Assembly: GCF_036373705.1 (NCBI RefSeq) | Contig: NC_089854.1 | Location: 21,225,839-21,289,838, forward strand | DNA length: 64,000 nt | Direction: 5' to 3' | DNA from: Amia ocellicauda | Lineage: Eukaryota > Chordata > Actinopteri > Amiiformes > Amiidae | Shown: positions 1 to 11,780 of the stretch, in pieces | Layout: each line of letters starts with the position of its first letter | Numbering within the stretch: position 1 is the stretch's first letter | Translations under genes and position numbers: made by a program | The notes under the pieces: model-generated | What the model was told of the DNA's origin: nothing | What the model saw: only the letters and a program-made list of their open reading frames with translations | Databases searched by the model: none

Positions 1-113
1 GTTAATTTTATTTCTAACTGATTCAGGTGAGTCAACAAAATATATTTATTTTATCTTTTAGATTCACTATGGATACCTGTATATGACACTTTGCCACCCC
101 CCCCACTTAAAAA

Positions 114-149
114 ATGGGTAAGTGTTCAGAGAAGCTGCGTGGTGGCCAA

Positions 150-225
<76 letters not shown>

Positions 226-3200
226 TAATCAAATTTAAATCAACAAAAACATTAAAGCACCAATGTATTGAGAACATCTGTTCAGTCTGTACTTGTAATA
301 TAGCAGCATATTTTCCTGAGCTGTTTAGCACTCCTGTCATTTCACATTTTATTTTACTGTGCTTCATTATGCGTCTGCTTGCTTTTCCATTGTTTTATCT
401 CCTGTTGTTTACTGTCATTTCCCCTCTGCCCCCTCCCTTTAGCTCATACCTAGGACGTCACTGCATCATGTCTGCACTTGTTAACTCTTTGAACTTGGAT
501 GTGTGCCTTGTGTCTTTTATTAACTGTACTTCTGCACTTTTATAATTCTTAAATTGTATTTACTATTAATGCTTAATTTGAATTCTGTATTGAATTGTAT
601 TGTTGCACTTGTGTAATACTTGTGTAAACTGTAAATCGCCCTGGACAAGGGTGTCTGCCAATAAATAAACAATAATAATGATAAATAGGTAGATAAAATA
701 GGTTTATATTTAGAGACAAAATTTAAAAAATGTTTTGCTCAAGAAAAAAAGTTTGAATTCTCCAGAATCGTTTGAAATTATTTTATATATACTTATTAAT
801 TAATTAATTCATATTATTTTCCCAACACAGATGAAGAGTGCAATACGCTGCCAGTCGAGAAATGGACAGAAGCCCACGTGAGCTCCTGGTTAACATCCAT
901 AGGAGTTAAAGAACAGTATGTTAAGAAACTTAACGAAGAGGAAGTAGATGGACCAGTTCTAAGAGAAATAACAGAGGAATTTCTCAAACAGCAGACTGGT
1001 ATGAAATCGGGGCCAGCGCTCTTAATACTGCAAAAACGCAATGAGCTGATTAATTCTCGGCAGGCTCTGGGAAAGGAGCAGCCTTCTCTGAAGGCAAAAA
1101 TGTCACCGGATTCCCCAGCTGTCGGCCAAAGTGATCAGCAAGAAACGAGTCCAGTAAGAATCAACGCTGTGAAGGGTCAGGACCGTCCAGAGGCAGAAAC
1201 AGATGCAGCAGCGGGTCAGAGAGCGAGCTTGTTTTCACAAAAGAGAGACTGCAAACCACGGCCATTTGGCAAAGAGGGGATTGACATCAAATATGTGAAA
1301 CACAATGTGCTGCAGCCAGAATCGGGAGTTGTGGACCTAATTACCCCCTGCCGTGAATACAAATCTTTAACTACAGCAGCTCGTCTGGATCGTCCCAGAC
1401 TTCAGGCCAAGTTTGCCAAAGAGCTTCTCAAGTTTGGCTCTGGGTGCATGAATGTTCGCTCAAATGGCACAATTTACTTTGGGGTCGTGGACAGTAGAGA
1501 AGACCATGGTTTTGTGCATGGTGAAATCATTGGTGTGCCCGTGGAAGAGAAAGACCTCTATGTTGATGCCTTAGATCACATAGGAAAGAGTTTTTCTGCT
1601 CCTGACAGTGAGCATGTCTGGCAGTGCATACGCCCACCACAGTTTATAGAAGTTGTTGACATGAATAGCTCGGAAAAACATTTCGTCATTGAGGTTGACA
1701 TTGTACCTGCAGTTAGCATTGTAAAGGGCAAAGTTTACTCTGTCCGTCTACCTAATTTTAAGGAATCCTCGAATAAGGTTGAAAGGGAAAAGACCACTAT
1801 TTATCGCAGAGTAGGAGCCAAAACAGAACCTGTTAGTGACCCCCTTGAGTTCTACCAAAATGTAAAAGACAGAGACGCCCAACGGGAGAGAGCAGAAGTT
1901 TCACACTTTCGTAACGCACCAGATGTCTGTGAAGACCTGGGGAGAAAACTGATGGTTCTGCTGACTGGTGGCAAGCAATATATAGAAAAGGACAAGTGGT
2001 ATATTCTTGTTACAAACAAGTTTCCAAGGGAGGATCTGAACGCCATTGATTTCCTTCTGAACATGAAGATTTTCTGTGTGTTTGATTTTGACCCTGACTC
2101 CAAAGTCTCTGGATTTTGCAACAAATATCAAGAGCACCATGCAGCAAACTTGCACTTCTTGCAGAACTACAAACTTCAAGGTGGGGTAAGCATCAATGAC
2201 TTTGTTAGGCATTTGCAATTATTTGAACAGACCAGCTGGATATTTTGCAATGGAAGGAACGATTACCATGGAAATGAAGTCGCCTGTGATGAAATGACCT
2301 GGATCAAAACCAAGAAGACCCTCCTGAAGGAAGCCGTGTCACTGATCTGCAAACAAATTCTGCCAAAGGGCTTGTTTTTTGTGATTTTTCTTCTCATGTC
2401 ACCCATTGAGCAGCCCCTTGTGCACACTTTCCACGAGTTCTTTGCGGAAATGCAAGGTCACGAAGACATCATTTGCATTTCAGAATCTGAAGAAAACCAT
2501 CTGAAATGGACAGGTTTTGCTCAGGCATCTTGCAGCACCGAAATTGTGAACCGTGCAAGTGTTGTGAGAATGAAAATGAGCCACGTGAACGCAACAGTTC
2601 TGCGCATCCAGCCCCTCACAGCTCGAACCCACAAGCATTTATCTGTCTTCACAAAGGGGACCTGCTTACTTGAAACAGCAGAGGAAGAAAGGATGTCTTC
2701 CTTGGAAATCCTGAGTGTTTATCAGTGTGAAGAAACCACTGCTGAGTTTGTGGAATCTGAAAAAGAAAATATTGAAAGGCATTTTTACCATGGTGGAAAA
2801 GTGAGCTGGCTGAATTTTTGGCTTGCAGAACAAAAATATGTTGGAGAGGTTCTTCAGAGAGAAGCATACGGGGAAGTTTCCAAGGTTCTCAGGGATATTT
2901 TGAAATGGAGTCCTGAACAGATACCTGTGAGCTGTATACATATATACCATCATCCAGGCAGTGGTGGGAGTACAGTTGCAAGACAGATCCTTTGGAACAA
3001 CAGAAGGGACCTGAGATGTGCAGTTGTAAAGCCTTCATACCCTGTTGCCAGGGTCTGTGAGCATGCAGTTAAGCTGCGTGAATATGAAGAAAAGGACACA
3101 CAGAAATGCCTCCCTGTGCTCTTATTAATAGAAGACAAAGATGAGGAGTACCTTGATGATCTGAGGCATGAATTAGAAGTTGCTGTCACCACTAAGAAGA

Positions 3201-5449
3201 TCAATCAAAACACGCTGTGCTTCGTTCTGTTGAGCTGCACACGATCTCATGATCCAGAACAAATGTGCAGAGCTTACCCTTTACACAATGTTGCCGTGAC
3301 CCACAAACTAAAATCAGAGGAGAAAAGACAGTTTGCCGGAAAACGGAAGAAACTGGAAGAGCAGTACCAGCCGGAGTTCATCCTGACTTTTGTGTTGATG
3401 AGTGAAGAGTTTGAGAAACAGTACATAAAAGATTTTGTGGAACATTTGCTACAAGGCATTGACCACTCATCTCTCACCAGCCGCCTCATCCGATATGTGG
3501 CATTACTCAACTGCTACGTGCAGAACTCCTATATCTCACAATCCCACTGTGAAGCTCTGCTCGCATTAACCATTCATATAGACAGATTCCGCCAGCACAA
3601 CTTCGAAAGATCACTGAGCGAACAGGCAAAACTTGTGTTCGTACACTTGAGAGATGAGAAGACGTACATCGAATCTGTACGTATAATTCATCCCTTAGTT
3701 GCAAAAGAAATTTTGCAGCAGCTCTCAGGCAGCCGGCAGCAACAAAGTGTGATCGCCATGGATCTTCTTAAAGAAGATGTGCTCTTTGAGAACAGGTTTG
3801 GAAGAGAGGAGTATGTAAAGTTTCTTCGGGATTTGTTCATGAAGCGCTGCAGAATAAGCAAAGGTGACAAATCTGATAGTTTCTTTTCTCCTCTCATTGA
3901 ACATGTAAGAGAAAAGGAGACCCCCGAAAGGGCTATTGAACTTTTGCATGCAGCCTATAACCGTTTCAATAAAGATGTGTTTTTTGCTCAGCAGCTTGCA
4001 AGACTGAATTACTCCTATGAGAAGTTTGAGGAAGCCAAATCCTGGGCAGAAATAGCAGCAAAAGAGCGTCCGAACAACTCCTACATTCTGGACACTAAAG
4101 GACAAGTGTTTAGGAGATGGTTTGATGCTAAATGTAAAGCAGTGGGAAAACTGAACATGACAGCTGAAAACACAGCAGACACAATCAAAACAGGACTTAT
4201 AGCGATTGAGTGCTTTAAAAAATGTCAGAAAGTAGCAAATTTGGATAAAGACAGCATTAATAATTCAGGTTTTTATGCAGAAGTAGAAATTGGATGTAAT
4301 TTGTTGAAGCTCATTTCCTCACTCACAGTATTTTCAAATAGAAACAGTGGTCACAGTGAATTTGTAAAGTATCTGGTCACAGATTATATTCCTGAAGAAG
4401 TCAGCAAGCCATGGGAGGACTTCCACTGTGATCTTAAAAGCCTTCAGAAGAACATGTATGAAGCCCTTGAATGGATTTCAGAGGACCTGAGCTATTTTCA
4501 GACTGATACCAATGCAGAAGAGGAGGAAGGCAGCAGCTCAGAAATTAAGATAAGCAATCCAAAGACCTGGCTCGTGATTAAATCCTCTGTGTTTGGAAAG
4601 TATTTCATTGATAAATCATTCTTTTCAGGTAATCAGGCTTGGATGTCAAACCAAGGCACCGCTTTCATGAGACGCATGAAGATATACCACCTTGGTGGTG
4701 GCAACATTACTACCATCTTTTCCATCCTGACTGACCAGAAAATGAAAGACCCAATCAGAGCACTTGAAGACATCATATCCTTGTACCCTAATGACCCACA
4801 CAATGCAAAGCTAGACCAGATGGACCTTGTGAACTACATAGCATCTCAGATTGCTCTGGGATGTCTGTCAACCGTCTCTCCCAAACTTGCTGCTCTTCAT
4901 GAACTTCAGAAGCTGAGCCACCAGTTTCCAAAAGAGAGACATAAATGTCAATCTAGTGCTCTGTTCTTACTCACTCTCCTTTTCTGGCCCGAAGAGGATG
5001 ACAGTGAACATGCTAGGGAAATTAAATATGAAATTATCATGCCTGCAGCAGAGTTACTCAAAAGATATTACCGTGTCAAAATGAAAGATGTGCCACGAAG
5101 AAAGAGAAGGATTTACATTCACTTTTTCCTTGGCAATGGAAGTGGGTGGAACAGGGTTGTTCACAAGAGCAAGGTGGAAACACACACCAACCTTCTCACA
5201 GTCCCTGAGAAGAGAATGAAGTGGCTCCAGGGAGAGGTCTGTAAGGTGTCAGGAATCACTAAGCTGTTGAAACGTGTCCAGGGCTGGACTGAAGATGGCA
5301 CTGTCTTTCTTAAGGGTCCCGAAAATAAGAAATTCGAAATCCATGCCTTGAATTCCACTTCAGTGCCTTATGGCAATGAAAATGTCACGTTTTATTTGGG
5401 CTTTACATTTCAAGGACCAGTCGCTCACAATATCACAGTCATTACATAA
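114..5449 (+). CDS. samd9l: SAMD9/SAMD9L-like protein, copy 1 (two coding exons: 114-117 and 831-5449)
   Basis: Large antiviral-type signalling protein. In mammals SAMD9/SAMD9L restrict poxviruses and inhibit translation, and the AlbA_2 domain is reported to cut tRNA. The long exon is open from the acceptor at 829-830 to TAA at 5447-5449. Its first in-frame codons (D-E-E-C-N..) precede any ATG and need one base from an upstream exon. An ATGG followed by the donor gtaagt at 114-123 supplies exactly that, giving about 1540 aa (human about 1580-1590). Domains: SAM at residues about 10-80; charged linker to about 150; AlbA_2/Schlafen-like at about 165-260 with CMNVRSNGTIYFGV; a predicted SIR2-like middle; P-loop NTPase with Walker A GSGGST at 711-716 and a likely Walker B LPVLLLIED; helical/TPR-like region; C-terminal OB-fold-like end. 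The promoter is off the left edge. A polyA signal lies at 6269-6274. The SAMD9 versus SAMD9L split is mammalian, so the symbol is approximate. Start exon is inferred, not proven. Confidence 0.9.
154..222. repeat. (AT)n microsatellite in intron 1 of SAMD9L-like copy 1
   Basis: About 34 uninterrupted AT units lie 37 bp downstream of the inferred start-exon donor. The tract accounts for the artificial Tyr-Ile open frames seen here on both strands. Confidence 0.97.
560..690 (+). repeat. 3' tail of a dispersed fish LINE/SINE
   Basis: The stretch ends in a 'cgccctggacaagggtgtct' block followed by an AATAA/AATAAT tail. The same block, diverged, recurs at 5870-5913 and in reverse near 6530-6560, so it is an interspersed repeat. 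The tail type is common in ray-finned fish genomes. The 5' limit is uncertain; low-complexity sequence resembling its 3' UTR may begin near 420. Confidence 0.65.
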
Positions 5450-6600
5450 CGTTTTTATGTGTACTCTATGCTGAATTGACCAGAAACACATTGATGGAGC
5501 CGTTAATATAAAAAACAACAACAACAACAAAAACCCAATAGTACAGAAAAGTATGGATTATTTTGAATATACGTTACAGAATCAAAAAGATTTAAAAGTT
5601 GTTATGTGAATTGTGCTCTTTGCAAACACAAAGATTTTCACTGGAGACAGATGATTCATTTTGAAATTATATTTTCATAGATTACGCAGGGTACTTAAAG
5701 GGAAACTTTAAACTTGGATTAAGAACTGATACAAATATACTATTTCTTCACTCTAGTTATCTTATTGTATTTTGTACTAAACTATTGTAATGCTTTAAAT
5801 TGTATTTTGCATTGATTGTATTACTGGACTATTGTAATGTTTTAAAATGTTGCTTTTGTAAACTGGAAGTCTCCCAGGATAAGGGCGTCTGATAATAAAT
5901 CAATAATAATAATGATGAGAACACAGAATGCTAAAGTCATGTTGTTGTATCTGTTATTTTTGGGACCCTCAGAAGGCCCAGATGCCTGGATGGGAACACT
6001 TATAAGAAACTATGGGTTTGCTGCTGCTCCCAAGCCATCATCCTTAAAAACATATTTCACTCATCAAAAAAAGCGAGACAAAGAGCAGATCCCCAGCCTC
6101 AGAAACCCATCACTGTTCTCTTTCAGTCTTGGCTGGACAATATTTTGAAATCCAGACATTATATGGTTTTGTTTTCTGTAATGTGTATTTGTAAATGTTT
6201 TCTCAATGAGAGACATTTGTATTTCCAATGATTATACTATCACTTCAAAATGTTATGAACTGATGAGTAATAAAATTAAGAACTAGCTGGATACTTTACA
6301 TGGTTTACTTTTACTGTAACAGGCCACCCAGTATTACTGTAATGCGCAGATATTACTGTACATGCTGTTCAATTAAATACATTGTGAGATATGAGAAGAC
6401 ATAATGGGACATTTCTAAGACTAAAATTTAACTTTACTGTCCACTTTACTGTCTAACCCATGTATTTTAGCCTCGCTATTATTAATAATAATAATAAATA
6501 TATATATATTTTTTTTATTTATTTTTTATTTCTTGGCAGACGCCCTTACAACATAAGTGCAAAACAAAGTGCAGAAATATAGTTAAGTAAAGGCATCAAT
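5450..6600 (+). other. 3' UTR of SAMD9L-like copy 1 and repeat debris
   Basis: No gene is seen. A second LINE/SINE tail ends at 5880-5913 (gataagggcgtctg plus an AAT-rich tail), a polyA signal AATAAA lies at 6269-6274, and an inverted piece of the same repeat family lies at about 6480-6560. The open frame at 5912-6148 has no recognisable homology and starts inside the repeat tail. Confidence 0.55.
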
Positions 6601-6611
6601 CATTACAAATT

Positions 6612-7253
6612 CAGATTTGATGGTACATGGCCCCGTCCATCGTCCCTTTGATGCGGTGCAGTTGTCCTGTCCCCTTACCAGAAAAACACCCCCAAAGCAT
6701 AATGTTTCCACCTCCATGTTTGACGGTGGGGATGGTGTTCTTGGGGTCATTCCTCCTCTTCCAAACACGGTGAGTTGAGCTCGATTTTGGTCTCATCTGA
6801 CCACAACACTTTCACCCAGTTCTCCTCTGAATCATTCAGATGTTCATTGGCAAACTTCAGACGGGCCTGTACATGTGCTTTCTTGAGCAGGGGGACCTTG
6901 CGGGCGCTGCAGGATTTCAGTCCTTCACGGCGTAGTGTGTTACCAATTGTTTTCTTGGTGACTATGGTCCCAGCTGCCTTGAGATCATTAACAAGATCCT
7001 CCCGTGTAGTTCTGGGCTGATTTCTCACCGTTCTCATGATCATTGAAACTCCATGAGGTGAGATCTTGCATGGAGCCCCAGACCGAGGGATACTGACAGT
7101 TATTTTGTGTTTCTTCCATTTGCGAATAATCGCACCAACTGTTGTCACCTCCTCACCAAGCTGCTTGGCGATGGTCTTGTAGCTCATTCCAGCCTTGTGT
7201 AGGTCTACAATCTTGTCCCTGACATCCTTGGACAGCTCTTTGGTCTTGGCCAT
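6612..7253 (-). pseudogene. Tc1 transposase, N-terminal part, frameshifted and truncated
   Basis: The reading frame opens with [19 protein letters not shown] and keeps the paired helix-turn-helix DNA-binding region, then [18 protein letters not shown] and the first catalytic Asp in WSDETKIEL. After KIEL a deletion shifts the frame; the [23 protein letters not shown] part continues in another frame to about 6612. The second Asp and the Glu of the DDE triad are absent, so it cannot encode an active enzyme. Confidence 0.92.
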
Positions 7254-7295
7254 GGTGGAGAGTTTGGAATCTGATTGACTGATTGCTTCTGTGGA

Positions 7296-7392
7296 CAGGT
7301 GTCTTTTATACAGGTAACGAGCTGAGATTAGGAGCACTCCCTTTAAGAGAGTGCTCCTAATCTCAGCTCGTTACCCGTATAAAAGACACCTG
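7296..7392. repeat. Long near-perfect inverted repeat (hairpin) in the Tc1 leader
   Basis: Arms of about 44 nt (CAGGTGTCTTTTATACAGGT... and its complement ending ...ATAAAAGACACCTG) flank a loop of about 9 nt (cctttaaga). Only one arm position differs (ACAGG versus ACGGG). It lies just upstream of the transposase ATG. It may be an internal duplication-inversion in the 5' leader. Confidence 0.93.
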
Positions 7393-7632
7393 GGAGCCAG
7401 AAATCTTGCTGATTGATAGGGGATCAAATACTTATTTCCCTCATTAACATGCAAATCAATTTATAACTTTTTTGAAATGCGTTTTTCTGGATTTGTTTGT
7501 TGTTATTCTGTCTCTCACTGTTAAAATACACCTACCATTAAAATTATAGACTGATCATTTCTTTGTCAGTGGGCAAAAGTACAAAATCAGCAGGGGATCA
7601 AATATCTTTTTCCCTCACTGTATATATATATA

Positions 7633-8835
7633 CACTCACCTAAAGGATTATTAGGAACACCATACTAATACTGTGTTTGACCCCCTTTCGCCTTCAGAAC
7701 TGCCTTAATTCTACGTGGCATTGATTCAACAAGGTGCTGAAAGCATTCTTTAGAAATGTTGGCCCATATTGATAGGATAGCATCTTGCAGTTGATGGAGA
7801 TTTGTGGGATGCACATCCAGGGCACGAAGCTCCCGTTCCACCACATCCCAAGGATGCTCTATTGGCTTGAGATCTGATGACAGTGAACTCATTGTCATGT
7901 TCAAGAAACCAATTTGAAATGATTCGACCTTTGTGACATGGTGCATTATCCTGCTGGAAGTAGCCATCAGAGGATGGGTACATGGTGGTCATAAAGGGAT
8001 GGACATGGTCAGAAACAATGCTCAGGTAGGCCGTGGCATTTAAACGATGCCCAATTGGCACTAAGGGGCCTAAAGTGTGCCAAGAAAACATCCCCCACAC
8101 CATTACACCACCACCACCAGCCTGCACAGTGGTAACAAGGCATGATGGATCCATGTTCTCATTCTGTTTACGCCAAATTCTGACTCTACCATCTGAATGT
8201 CTCAACAGAAATCAAGACTCATCAGACCAGGCAACATTTTTCCAGTCTTCAACTGTCCAATTTTGGTGAGCTTGTGCAAATTGTAGCCTCTTTTTCCTAT
8301 TTGTAGTGGAGATGAGTGGTCCCCGGTGGGGTCTTCTGCTGTTGTAGCCCATCCGCCTCAAGGTTGTACGTGTTGTGGCTTCACAAATGCTTTGCTGCAT
8401 GCCTCGGTTGTAACGAGTGGTTATTTCAGTCAAAGTTGCTCTTCTATCAGCTTGAATCAGTCGGCCCATTCTCCTCTGACCTCTAGCATCAACAAGGCAT
8501 TTTCGCCCACAGGACGGCCGCATACTGGATGTTTTTCCCTTTTCACACCATTCTTTGTAAACCCTAGAAATGGTTGTGCGTGAAAATCCCAGTAACTGAG
8601 CAGATTGTGAAATACTCAGACCGGCCCGTCTGGCACCAACAACCATGCCACGCTCAAAATTGCTTAAATCACCTTTCTTTCACATTCAGACATTCAGTTT
8701 GGAGTTCAGGAGATTGTCTTGACCAGGACCACACCCCTAAATGCATTGAAGCAACTGCCATGTGATTGGTTGGTTAGATAATTGCATTAATGAGAAATTG
8801 AACAGGTGTTCCTAATAATCCTTTAGGTGAGTGTA
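7633..8835 (-). mobile_element. Tc1/mariner element of the DD36E type, copy A (degenerate)
   Basis: About 1.2 kb, bounded by inverted repeats CACTCACCTAAAGGATTATT and its complement, flanked by TA. The transposase reads on the minus strand and is interrupted: the helix-turn-helix and first Asp region is open at 8212-8646, then a frame change occurs near 8205-8212, and the catalytic region continues to 7750. Compared with copy B it lacks about 20 bp between the second Asp and the Glu (near 7880), which destroys the active site. Orientation is opposite to copy B. Confidence 0.92.
7665..8646 (-). pseudogene. DD36E Tc1/mariner transposase, copy A, frame-broken
   Basis: Recognisable blocks in order: MVVGARRAGLSISQSAQLLG (first helix-turn-helix), GRKCLVDARGQRRMGRLIQ, TTLRRMGYNSRRPHRGP, WTVEDWKNVAWSDES (first Asp), GGGGVMVWGMFS, FQQDNAPCHKGRIISNW (second Asp), then the C-terminal RRIKAVLKAKGGQTQY at 7665 onward. 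Two frame breaks (near 8208 and near 7880) separate the blocks, so no functional enzyme is expected. Confidence 0.9.
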
Positions 8836-9252
8836 TATAGTGGTCCCAAAGTCAGACACGCAAGAACAAGGGCAGCAAGGCTTCAAAACCGGAACATTTA
8901 TAGTCTTCCCAAAGATCCAGAACAAAACCAGTGTAGTCACTGCAACACACTAAGCAATCACAAACAGACAGGTGTTAATCTCTACCAGGCTCTCTCTTAC
9001 TAAGGCCCTTGAACCAGCTTTTATACTTTTGGCCACTTAGCCCCACCCTCTAGATCCAACCATTAAAAATGGTTTTAAACACATTGTTTTTATTAAATTA
9101 ACATGAATTATGTTGGTCCAATTCAACCTGTGATTAATTAAGCATGAACATACATTTAGTTTATCTTACAAGTCAAAAGGAATGTAGACAACGGTGAAGG
9201 ATTTAGCTTGTAAAGTGCAATATATTAATTACCAGTACTTATTTTCTCATAG
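8836..9252. other. No recognisable gene; unclassified sequence
   Basis: AT-rich sequence between the transposon and the first AP-2-like exon. I see no long open frame, terminal repeats or RNA gene. It could hold decayed N-terminal exons of the AP-2-like gene, but nothing in it supports that. Confidence 0.4.
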
Positions 9253-10982
9253 CTCAAATGAAGCCACAGCTCGATTTACAGTTGAATCTTTGCTGAAGCC
9301 ATCAAACTTCAAGCAGCAAAGAAGGTATGAAATATGTATGTAATATATTTAAACAATTCAGTTTACAATGTATTTCATTCTATATTTATTATTTTAAGTG
9401 ATTTTCATAAATATCACAAAGGGTAAAGCAACCTTTGGCTGAAATGATTAAACATTTATTGTCTACTGCATATAACAGTTAAGAGAGGCTCTTTTCATCC
9501 CACCGCACAGAAACGTGTTAGAAGGGTAATCGGCTACTATGAATTGCCACAAGGTGTTTATGTTAATGTGTGCTTGTGCGTGTATGCCCTGAAATAGACT
9601 GGCATCCAATCCAGGGTGTTCCCAATGTTAGCAGAGATAGTTAACCACAACCCTGTAAGGATAAGCAGTTTTGGAAAAGTGTGTGAGTAAAAGATACCTT
9701 GTACATATTTTTCAGTATAAATCCTTCAGTGTAAATGATAGTACTGTTACCTGATTTGGAAAGCAATATGTATGCTGCTATGATTGTCATGACATATATA
9801 TTCTTGATAGTTATGAAGTAAGCATAGATGAAGTGAGGAGGAGATGCAGCAGCCCAGAGAAACTCTATATGAATGGAGTGGTAGCTTACCTAAGGAGAGT
9901 CAAAACCAAAAAGCAAGAAATAAAACAGTTTTAAAAACCAGCAGGGATAAAAACTGCAGCAAAATCGAGGGTTACCTCCCTGTGCTTGCTCGAAAATGAC
10001 TGAGGGTATAGCCAACTTGAATTATTTAAATATCTAGGACAGCATACATAAGTTTAAAAACAAAGAGTTGCAATACATTGCAATGAAAAACATTTGCATG
10101 AATTAACTAATTATGTATTTGTAAGCTATTATATGTTGATTAGCATAAAATATAAATTATGTATACTTGCATCAAATAGAAGGTATTATATCTTTGTATG
10201 TATTAAAAGTTTAGTAAGTCTTGAATTAAATATAAATATTTGTATACAAAGTTATAATAATGCTTAGTATTATTCAAATAGATTTTTTTTTCAGGAGAAC
10301 CTGCTGATCTTTCCAAAGATGTTGGCATTCTGGCTAGCAAGTTTATTGACTTTAAAAGCATTGCCAACAACTTTCCAATATTGAGTGCTGATTCCAACAC
10401 CATTCAAGAGCTGCTGATATCCAACAGTTCAGGAAACTCGGTTACACTATAACCAAGTTATGGTTTAAAAAATGTATTGTCATGTTCATTGTATATCTTA
10501 AGAACTTTAAGCAAATTTTGAATGTAAAATATAAATAATTTATAATGTCTGTGTGTTCACTATTTATATCTTCTATTGACTATTAACCACTACACTGTCA
10601 TAACACCTCTGATACCACGTGTCAATATGTTAATGTAATATGTGAATGGATTTGTGATTTTCTAATTGCCTCTAAACAGAATTTAGTTCACAAAGGAGAT
10701 AAACACCATAACAAGAATACTTATGTGCTGGATTTATTGTTTTCTAGGAACAATCTGAACAAATTAAAAACTACATTATCTACACAGTTGGAAAGCTTTG
10801 ACTTGGTCACACATGGTTTGGGTGGAATCCTTCTGAATGTATATAGTTGCATTCTTGACCAGTGCCTGAAAGAAAGGGAGAATATTTTACAAGGAAAAGT
10901 TGCAGTGAATGTAATTTGTCTTAAGCACTTAAATTGTTTGTTTCAGAGAAAACTACTTTTTTGTTGTAGCTTTCAAAAATGA
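9253..10982 (+). pseudogene. AP-2 (TFAP2)-like transcription factor remnant
   Basis: Four collinear blocks resemble the AP-2 DNA-binding/helix-span-helix region. Block A (9253-9324, SNEATARF.. to QQR) ends at a gtatga donor and joins in phase to block B (from 9811 after ttgatag), which reads YEVSIDEVRRRCSSPEKL..LRRVKTK, matching the AP-2 stretch YKVTVAEVQRRLSPPECL..LRRAKSK. Block B meets TAA at 9932-9934; the same frame then gives KPAGIKTAAKSRVTSL, matching PAGRRKAANVTLLTSL, before TGA at 10001. Block C (about 10293-10453) gives GEPADLSKDVG, like GEAVHLARDFG. Block D (about 10680-10982) gives ESFDLVTHGLGG, like THFNLISHGFGS. The in-frame stop and the phase mismatch between B and C indicate decay, although an unusual splice pattern is possible. 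The N-terminal activation region was not found. The AP-2 sequence is recalled, not searched. Confidence 0.6.
9575..9705 (+). repeat. Diverged copy of a widespread fish interspersed repeat
   Basis: The segment 'tagactggcatccaatccag' ... 'ccctgtaaggataagcagtt' resembles the common fish repeat with 'gatggactggcgtcc...ggataagcgg'. It lies in the gap between blocks A and B of the AP-2-like relic. Identification is by remembered consensus only. Confidence 0.45.
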
Positions 10983-11565
10983 AATTCATTAATATTAAAT
11001 GTAACACATTATAAATGATTGTCATACATATTGTCCTTTTCTTTTTTGTTTTTAAATGTGCATTGTGAAATAAGTTGTGCCATATTGTAACTCCCAATAA
11101 TTTAATAAATAAACAAAATAAAAATGAATACATTAAAGTACATGCCATTTTCTTTTTGAATTGCAGTAAAACTGATTAGAAAAACATCAGTAAAACATAG
11201 TATCAAGATATCTTATCAAGGTATTTTATATATGTGAGCTACATTTACAAGGTGCATTGTCAAATTAATACTTAATTCAGCAATATTTACTACTTTTTAC
11301 CATGGTTTCCAAACCTATTTTTTACGTTTCTTAAGACGCATAAATGTGGAGTCTGAGTTCAGGGTCCTGTTTGTTTTAGATTTTTTATTTGTACTTTGAA
11401 AGTATGAGTGTTCTCTCACACCATCCCTAAATTACCTGAATCATGCCCATTGTGATATATCTGCATTTATACAATTACTCCTTGAAAACTAACATCACTA
11501 ACAATATTGAAGGAGACATAACTCTTACAGCTATTAGCTCTGGTTGTTTGTGGAGTTCATTTTGC
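10983..11565. other. AT-rich spacer, no gene seen
   Basis: AT-rich sequence after the AP-2-like relic with no convincing coding segment. A minus-strand AATAAA near 11383 could serve the putative minus exon just to the right. Confidence 0.4.
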
Positions 11566-11780
11566 TTATAAATAGTGAAAATGATGTGCACCTTTGGTTT
11601 TAACTGATGGATAATTGCCTTGATTATGGTCATCAATGCTAGCTAAAAAGTCCTGCATAAATGATTCCTTTGTCTGATCGCTTAACGAATAAACTTGTCT
11701 TTGGACTTTTTCATTTCTTTCCGGTTTAAGATTAGATTTAATGGACTGCAGCCAGAGGTCTTCCATATCCAGAATAAACC
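11566..11780 (-). other. Putative terminal coding exon of an unidentified minus-strand gene
   Basis: On the minus strand an acceptor (ctaactattttcacag) is followed by about 71 open codons to a TAA at 11566-11568. The peptide contains MEDLWLQSIKSNLKPERN and ESFMQDFLASIDDHNQG, a polar, protein-like composition in an otherwise AT-rich stop-dense region. I do not recognise it. The open frame continues upstream of the acceptor to 11892, where it turns hydrophobic and looks intronic. It could be a chance open frame. Confidence 0.3.

Larger units (their letters stand above)
6600..7620 (-). mobile_element. Truncated Tc1-like transposon
   Basis: Read on the minus strand, the element begins at 7620 with CAGTGAGGGAAAAAG followed by 'tatttgatcccctgctgat', the terminus of an abundant fish Tc1 family, flanked by TA. 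A second copy of that subterminal motif lies at about 7420-7440. The transposase start follows at 7253. Homology stops near 6610, just after the GAMY motif, so the C-terminal half and the second inverted repeat are missing. It is a dead fragment abutting a (TA)n spacer and the next transposon. Confidence 0.9.

Noticed and set aside
27-61. Donor-like gtgagt at 27 and acceptor-like cttttag at 61, suggesting an exon 62-117
   Set aside because: A 35-bp intron is too short for vertebrate splicing; the true upstream exon structure is off the left edge or the exon is simply longer.
107-545. Open frames on both strands rich in Tyr-Ile
   Set aside because: They are translations of the (AT)n microsatellite in the intron of SAMD9L-like copy 1.
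5912-6148. 78-codon open frame after SAMD9L-like copy 1
   Set aside because: It starts in the tail of a dispersed repeat, shows no recognisable protein and no splice context.
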